Below, one piece after another: positions 7,095-10,551 of a stretch of DNA of 10,551 nt. The position numbers and the translations under genes are program-made. The DNA is from CAYJRR01 sp964372275 [NCBI: uncultured bacterium]. GTDB taxonomy: Bacteria; CAYJRR01. The notes beneath the pieces were generated by a model. The model searched no databases. It was not told the origin of the DNA and worked only from the letters and a program-made list of their open reading frames with translations. The stretch's first letter is position 1. Each line of letters opens with the position of its first letter. The DNA is taken from positions 1 through 10,551 of the forward strand of contig CAYJRR010000150.1 of NCBI GenBank assembly GCA_964372275.1, read 5' to 3'.

Positions 7095-7179
7095 CGCCGC
7101 CGCCGATCCTAGCGTCGTACCCGCCCCCGGCACGAGTCCGCATCGATTCCGGGAATTCTTGCTACTCTTGCGTCCGCCG
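7095..7179. promoter_or_regulatory. Divergent promoter region
   Basis: These 85 bp separate two divergent genes and must hold the start signals for both. On the plus strand TGCTACTCT (7162-7170 region) resembles an extended -10 element about 12-18 bp before the ATG at 7180, which would give a very short leader; no Shine-Dalgarno is visible for that gene. On the minus strand TAGGAT near 7107-7112 could be a -10, but no matching -35 is seen. An 11-bp palindrome lies at 7146-7156. Confidence 0.4.
7146..7156. repeat. 11-bp palindrome, candidate operator
   Basis: ATTCCGGGAAT is a perfect inverted repeat with 5-bp arms around a central G. It sits in the middle of the divergent intergenic region, just upstream of the possible plus-strand -10, a position suited to a regulator of one or both genes. 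It is AT-richer than its surroundings. No regulator is identified and a chance origin is possible. Confidence 0.35.
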
Positions 7180-9183
7180 ATGAACGACCGACGCGCCGGA
7201 CTTCGACTCCCCCTCTTTTCCCTTTCGGTCCTCCTGCTGCTCGCCTGGTTCGTCGCGATCCCGTCTCCGCCCCCTCTCCGGTCGGACTGGAGCGCGCCTC
7301 CCGAGGCGCGGCGCGACGCGATGTCGGTGGCGCGCGCGATCCTCCACGGGCACGACGACGTCCGACCGACCCACGAGGCGCTCACCCGGTCCCGTCCGGG
7401 CCGGGTGGTGGTCTCGGTCTACGGCGCCGACTGGCGGCGCACCTCGGAGGGACGGGGCGCGAGCGTCGGCGGCGCGCTCGTCGACGCCGCCTACGCGCTT
7501 CGCGGACTGCTGGGATACGTCGACACGTCGCAATCGCCCGCGCGGTGGATCAAGGTCGACGTCGTCACGGGCGAAACGCCGATCTCCGATTCGACCCGCC
7601 GTCCCGACTGGGAGCGCCTCTACGAGGCGGGTCTGGATGGACTGCGCGCGGAGACGGCCGGTCCGACGGGAGCGCCCGTTGCGGCCTTCGTCCTTCCGTC
7701 CGATCCGATCGTGGAGGGTTGGTTCACCCCCCGCCGCGCACGGAGCCGCAAGGACCCCGGTTCCACCTGGTGGACACGCGGCGACGAAGGTCTCGACGCG
7801 CGCGACCGCGCCCAAACCCGGTTGGCGCAGGCGATGGGAAGCGCGCCCGAGACCGCCGCGGTCCGCTGGACGCGCTTCCGCACCGACGCCTTCCTCGCCC
7901 CGTTCGACGCCGCGGAGACCGACGACCCGACGTCGCTGTTCCGCGGCGTGCCGCGGGGGCCGGAGGTGCCGACGCCGGAGGAGATCCGGCGATCGCTCGA
8001 CCTCGGGGGCGATTGGCTCGCGCGCACGCTCGACGCCGAGGGACGTTTTCTCCTCTACACCTACCTCCCGCAGCGGGACATCGACCCTCCGCCGTCGAGC
8101 TACAGCTTCATCCGACACACGGCGTGTGGCTGGGCGCTGCTGAAGCTGGGAAGGCGATACGGGAACGCCGACTGGGAGACGGCGGGTCGCCGCGCCATCG
8201 CCTGGGCCGCGCGCCACGTGGCGGCGGCGGACGACGGCACCGACCGGAAGATCGTCGTCGCGCCGGGGGAGGCGGTCGGAGGGCTCGGCCACAACGCGAT
8301 GCTGGTGATCGCGCTGGCGGAGCTCGGGGACTCCGCGACGGCCGAGGAGCGGCAGGTGCTCGAGGCGGTGGGGCGAACGCTGGTCCGTGCGGTCCGCGAC
8401 GACGGCGGCTTCTACGAAAACGAACGCGACGTGCAGAAACGCCCCCGCGACGCCCGCGACCGGCTCGCCTACGAGCCGGGCGAGGCGCTGCTGGCGCTGG
8501 TGATGCTGTCGGAGCGGTTCCCCGACGTTCCAGTCTGGCGCGAGGCCGCAATCCGGGCCGCGGGCTACCAGGCCGGAAAGTTCACCAGCGCGGGGAAGGG
8601 ACTTCTGCGACTCAAGGCGATCGAACGGGCATCGTTCGTCGACCGGGTGCACTGGAGCTCGCAGGCGCTCGACAAGCTCGCGCGCCTCACCGGAGACCGG
8701 CGGTGGGCGCGCGTGGCGGTGGAGATGGGGGACGCCGTCCTCGCCTCCGGGGCGCCGCCGATCGTCGCCATGCTCGACCACGGCGGCCGGCCGTACGGCC
8801 CCGTTCCCGAGGACTACATCGGCGGCTTCCCGCTCCCGGGGCGCGTGCCCCGGACCACCCCCTCCGGCTCGCGCGCCGAAGCGCTCAACGCCTCGCGCCG
8901 TGCCGCCGTCTGGCTGGGCAAGGACCCCGCCCGGTTCGACGCCGCGCTGCTCCGGATCGCCGGCTTCCAACGAAGGAACCAGTTCACCGAGCGCTCCTGC
9001 TACTTCTGCCCGAAGCCCGAGAAGGCGCTCGGCAGCTTCCGCGGAGGCCTCACCGACAACGAGATCCGCATCGACTACGTGCAGCACGTGATCGCCGGGA
9101 TGGCCGACACCCTCGAGTGGTACGGCCGCGGGGACACCGACGGAGATCCCCCGCACGCGCGACGCCGTGGGGACGCGTCCTAG
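7180..9183 (+). CDS. Membrane-anchored two-domain protein with alpha/alpha-toroid (glycosidase-like) C-terminal half
   Basis: This 667-residue protein starts at ATG 7180. A hydrophobic segment, about residues 8-28, with arginines before it, suggests an N-in signal anchor and a periplasmic or surface body. Residues about 75-240 form a mixed alpha/beta domain (RVVVSVYGADWRR at 75-87, ARWIKVDVVTGETPI at 121-135) faintly like AMMECR1-type folds. Residues about 266-650 consist of repeated helical hairpins typical of six-hairpin glycosidase-like or terpene-cyclase-like toroids. Hallmarks are SFIRHTACGWALLKLGRRYG (309-328), YEPGEALLALVML (431-443), VHWSSQALDKLARLTGD (490-506) and IDYVQHVIAGM (631-641). 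A CYFC pair lies at 607-610. Acidic and aromatic residues line several motifs, but I cannot name catalytic residues or a substrate. An envelope polysaccharide-related role is inference. Its stop shares CTAG with the convergent gene. Confidence 0.8.
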   Translation: MNDRRAGLRLPLFSLSVLLLLAWFVAIPSPPPLRSDWSAPPEARRDAMSVARAILHGHDDVRPTHEALTRSRPGRVVVSVYGADWRRTSEGRGASVGGALVDAAYALRGLLGYVDTSQSPARWIKVDVVTGETPISDSTRRPDWERLYEAGLDGLRAETAGPTGAPVAAFVLPSDPIVEGWFTPRRARSRKDPGSTWWTRGDEGLDARDRAQTRLAQAMGSAPETAAVRWTRFRTDAFLAPFDAAETDDPTSLFRGVPRGPEVPTPEEIRRSLDLGGDWLARTLDAEGRFLLYTYLPQRDIDPPPSSYSFIRHTACGWALLKLGRRYGNADWETAGRRAIAWAARHVAAADDGTDRKIVVAPGEAVGGLGHNAMLVIALAELGDSATAEERQVLEAVGRTLVRAVRDDGGFYENERDVQKRPRDARDRLAYEPGEALLALVMLSERFPDVPVWREAAIRAAGYQAGKFTSAGKGLLRLKAIERASFVDRVHWSSQALDKLARLTGDRRWARVAVEMGDAVLASGAPPIVAMLDHGGRPYGPVPEDYIGGFPLPGRVPRTTPSGSRAEALNASRRAAVWLGKDPARFDAALLRIAGFQRRNQFTERSCYFCPKPEKALGSFRGGLTDNEIRIDYVQHVIAGMADTLEWYGRGDTDGDPPHARRRGDAS

Positions 9184-10551
9184 TTGTAGGTGATGACGAA
9201 GGGGTACTGGACCACCACGCTCTGGTCCTTGGGCCGCGGGAAGGTCGTCGAGCGGACGACCGAGGTGATGCAGGCGGCCACGGAGGCCCCTTTGACGTCG
9301 CTCTGGAGCACCTGGGCGTCGCCGACCCGGCCGTCGAGTTGCACCGTGAACTGGACGACGATGCGCGAGCGGCCGGTCTTCAGCTTCGTCCCCTCGACGC
9401 ACTTCATCACCTTCGGGAACTGGGCCCGGATCTGCGCGTTCACCTTCCCGGTGTCGATCTGGCTGGCGCCGAAGGCGCGGTCGTCGGCGTCGATGGCGCT
9501 CTCGGACGCCCCCGGCGGAGCGGCCCAGTTGGTCGGGTGGTAGCGGCGCACTACCGCCGTCCCTTCGGCGAAGTGGATCCCCTTCCGGCCGGTGAGCCCG
9601 AAATCGCGCGCCTGCCGCAGGTCCCGGTCGGCCCCCTCCCCGGCGCCGTCTCTCCCCGGTGCGAGTCCGGTCCCTCCGGGATCCGAGCGCTCCGCCCGTT
9701 CGAGCTCCCCAGGGGAACCTCCCAACCCTTCGGAGGCGTTCATCTCCGGTCCGGCCGCGGTGAGCGGTTCGGCGTTCTCCGCCCCGAGGCCGGCGTCGGC
9801 CGGGAGCCCCTCCCCGTCGAGCCCCGCCGCTCCGTCCCCGGGATCGAGCGTCCCCTCGCCGTCCGGAAGGCCCGACGCCCCGCGGGCCGACCGGCCGCGC
9901 GTGCCGGCCGCGCCGCGGGGTCCGTCGATCGGCTTCCCGTCGGCTCCGAGGCGGCGCATCTCGCCGACCACCAGCTCCTCGCGCGAGCGCGCGAGCCGCT
10001 TGGCGACGACCGAGCTCACCGCCACGGCGCCGAGGAACAGGACGATCGCGACGGTCCCGAGCAGGACCTTGGCTCCGACCTTCGACCGTTTCTCGACGCG
10101 GCGATAGAGATCGGTCCCGTACTCGCCGATCGTCCGGCTGCGGCGGTCGGGGGCGATCGGCATCGGGACGGCCGGCATCTCCTGCTCGGTCTTCCGCTCC
10201 CACGCGCTGAACGCGCTCGCGGCGGTCGCCGGCGGCGGCGGCGCCGCCGCCTCACCCGACGCCGGCGGCGGTTCCGGCGCCGGCCCGTCCACGGCCGCCG
10301 ACGCGGCCGGCGCGGCGGGGTCGCCCGCGCGGTCGGAAGCGGCGGGGGGTCCGTCCTCGCCGTCGACGGCCGGCCCCTCTTCGGTCGGATCGACCGCCTT
10401 GGGGTGGCTTCGCTCGGCCACGCTCCGCTCGCGCGCAGGCGGAGCGTTCCCGATCGACGGATCGGTCGGCTCCGCGAGCTCGGGACCGTCGGGAACGATC
10501 GCCCCCTCCGGTACCGGCCGCGGCGTGGATCGCGTCTGGGTGGCGACCGAC
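9180..10551 (-). CDS. AgmX/PglI C-terminal domain protein (TonB-like trans-envelope protein), 5' end outside window
   Basis: At least 456 residues are visible and the frame is open to the right edge, so the true start lies outside; the in-frame GTG at 10421 is not supported as a start. Counting from that GTG, a Pro/Ala/Glu-rich region precedes a single transmembrane helix, about 115-140 (GAKVLLGTVAIVLFLGAVAV). A long Gly/Asp/Glu-rich linker, about 155-270, follows. The C-terminal domain, about 318-413, has TGKVNAQIRAQFPKVMKCVE (324-343), IVVQFTVQLDGRVGDAQVL (354-372), AACI (382-385) and FPRP near 394, ending in VQYPFVITYN. This matches the AgmX/PglI C-terminal domain described from Myxococcus gliding-motility proteins. 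Two conserved cysteines, C341 and C384, may form a disulfide. The architecture resembles TonB: inner-membrane helix, flexible spacer, C-terminal beta-rich domain in the periplasm. The exact role is unknown. Confidence 0.85.
   Translation of the reverse strand, partial: SVATQTRSTPRPVPEGAIVPDGPELAEPTDPSIGNAPPARERSVAERSHPKAVDPTEEGPAVDGEDGPPAASDRAGDPAAPAASAAVDGPAPEPPPASGEAAAPPPPATAASAFSAWERKTEQEMPAVPMPIAPDRRSRTIGEYGTDLYRRVEKRSKVGAKVLLGTVAIVLFLGAVAVSSVVAKRLARSREELVVGEMRRLGADGKPIDGPRGAAGTRGRSARGASGLPDGEGTLDPGDGAAGLDGEGLPADAGLGAENAEPLTAAGPEMNASEGLGGSPGELERAERSDPGGTGLAPGRDGAGEGADRDLRQARDFGLTGRKGIHFAEGTAVVRRYHPTNWAAPPGASESAIDADDRAFGASQIDTGKVNAQIRAQFPKVMKCVEGTKLKTGRSRIVVQFTVQLDGRVGDAQVLQSDVKGASVAACITSVVRSTTFPRPKDQSVVVQYPFVITYN

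Noticed and set aside
4740-7112. 790-residue plus-strand open frame antisense to the kelch gene
   Set aside because: It is Arg/Pro-rich with no recognisable domain and mirrors the high-GC third positions of the real gene on the other strand. The minus frame has a signal peptide and regular kelch blades.
7095-7385. N-terminal extension of the kelch lipoprotein
   Set aside because: It would overlap the divergent coding region and place the signal peptide in the interior of the protein.
7162-10203. 1013-residue minus-strand open frame crossing two genes
   Set aside because: It runs antisense to the toroid protein and in another frame through the AgmX/PglI-type gene; composition is Arg/Gly/Ala-rich with no motifs.

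Overview
The window is high-GC bacterial chromosomal DNA with strong G/C preference at third codon positions and long spurious antisense reading frames. The best lineage clue is the gene at the right edge, whose C-terminus matches the AgmX/PglI C-terminal domain that is common in Myxococcota and related former Deltaproteobacteria. A kelch lipoprotein and an HNH endonuclease of a type often seen in such genomes agree with this. I infer a Myxococcota-like or other deltaproteobacterial organism and cannot name a genus.

Layout. (1) Positions 1-2380, minus strand, hold a core translation and RNA-processing block in the conserved order rbfA-truB-rpsO-pnp. rbfA/truB and rpsO/pnp each overlap by 4 nt. 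A clear sigma70-type promoter and an A-rich leader precede rpsO. pnp runs off the left edge. (2) Positions 2541-3488, minus strand, hold an HNH endonuclease gene with a strong Shine-Dalgarno, sitting where infB (or infB plus a small DUF503-type gene) is often found upstream of rbfA. (3) Positions 3489-3990 are about 500 bp with no convincing gene. (4) Positions 3991-7094, minus strand, hold a two-gene unit: a 924-residue kelch-type lipoprotein and a 110-residue unknown protein with a lysine-rich tail, overlapping by ATGA. (5) Positions 7095-7179 are a short divergent intergenic region with an 11-bp palindrome. (6) Positions 7180-9183, plus strand, encode a 667-residue membrane-anchored protein with a predicted alpha/alpha-toroid (glycosidase-like) C-terminal half. 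(7) Positions 9180-10551, minus strand, hold the AgmX/PglI-type envelope protein, open at the right edge. It converges on gene 6, and both stop codons lie in one CTAG.

How they work together. RbfA (30S maturation), TruB (tRNA psi55), S15 (30S assembly) and PNPase (RNA turnover) form the classic ribosome and RNA-processing cluster. The right two thirds appear to be envelope functions (lipoprotein, anchored toroid protein, TonB-like trans-envelope protein), but no pathway linking them is demonstrable here. I found no CRISPR array, rRNA, tRNA, insertion sequence or convincing novel defence system. The most unusual points are the tandem module duplication inside the kelch lipoprotein, the two-domain 667-residue protein, the HNH gene beside the translation operon, and the confinement of CTAG tetranucleotides to gene boundaries.
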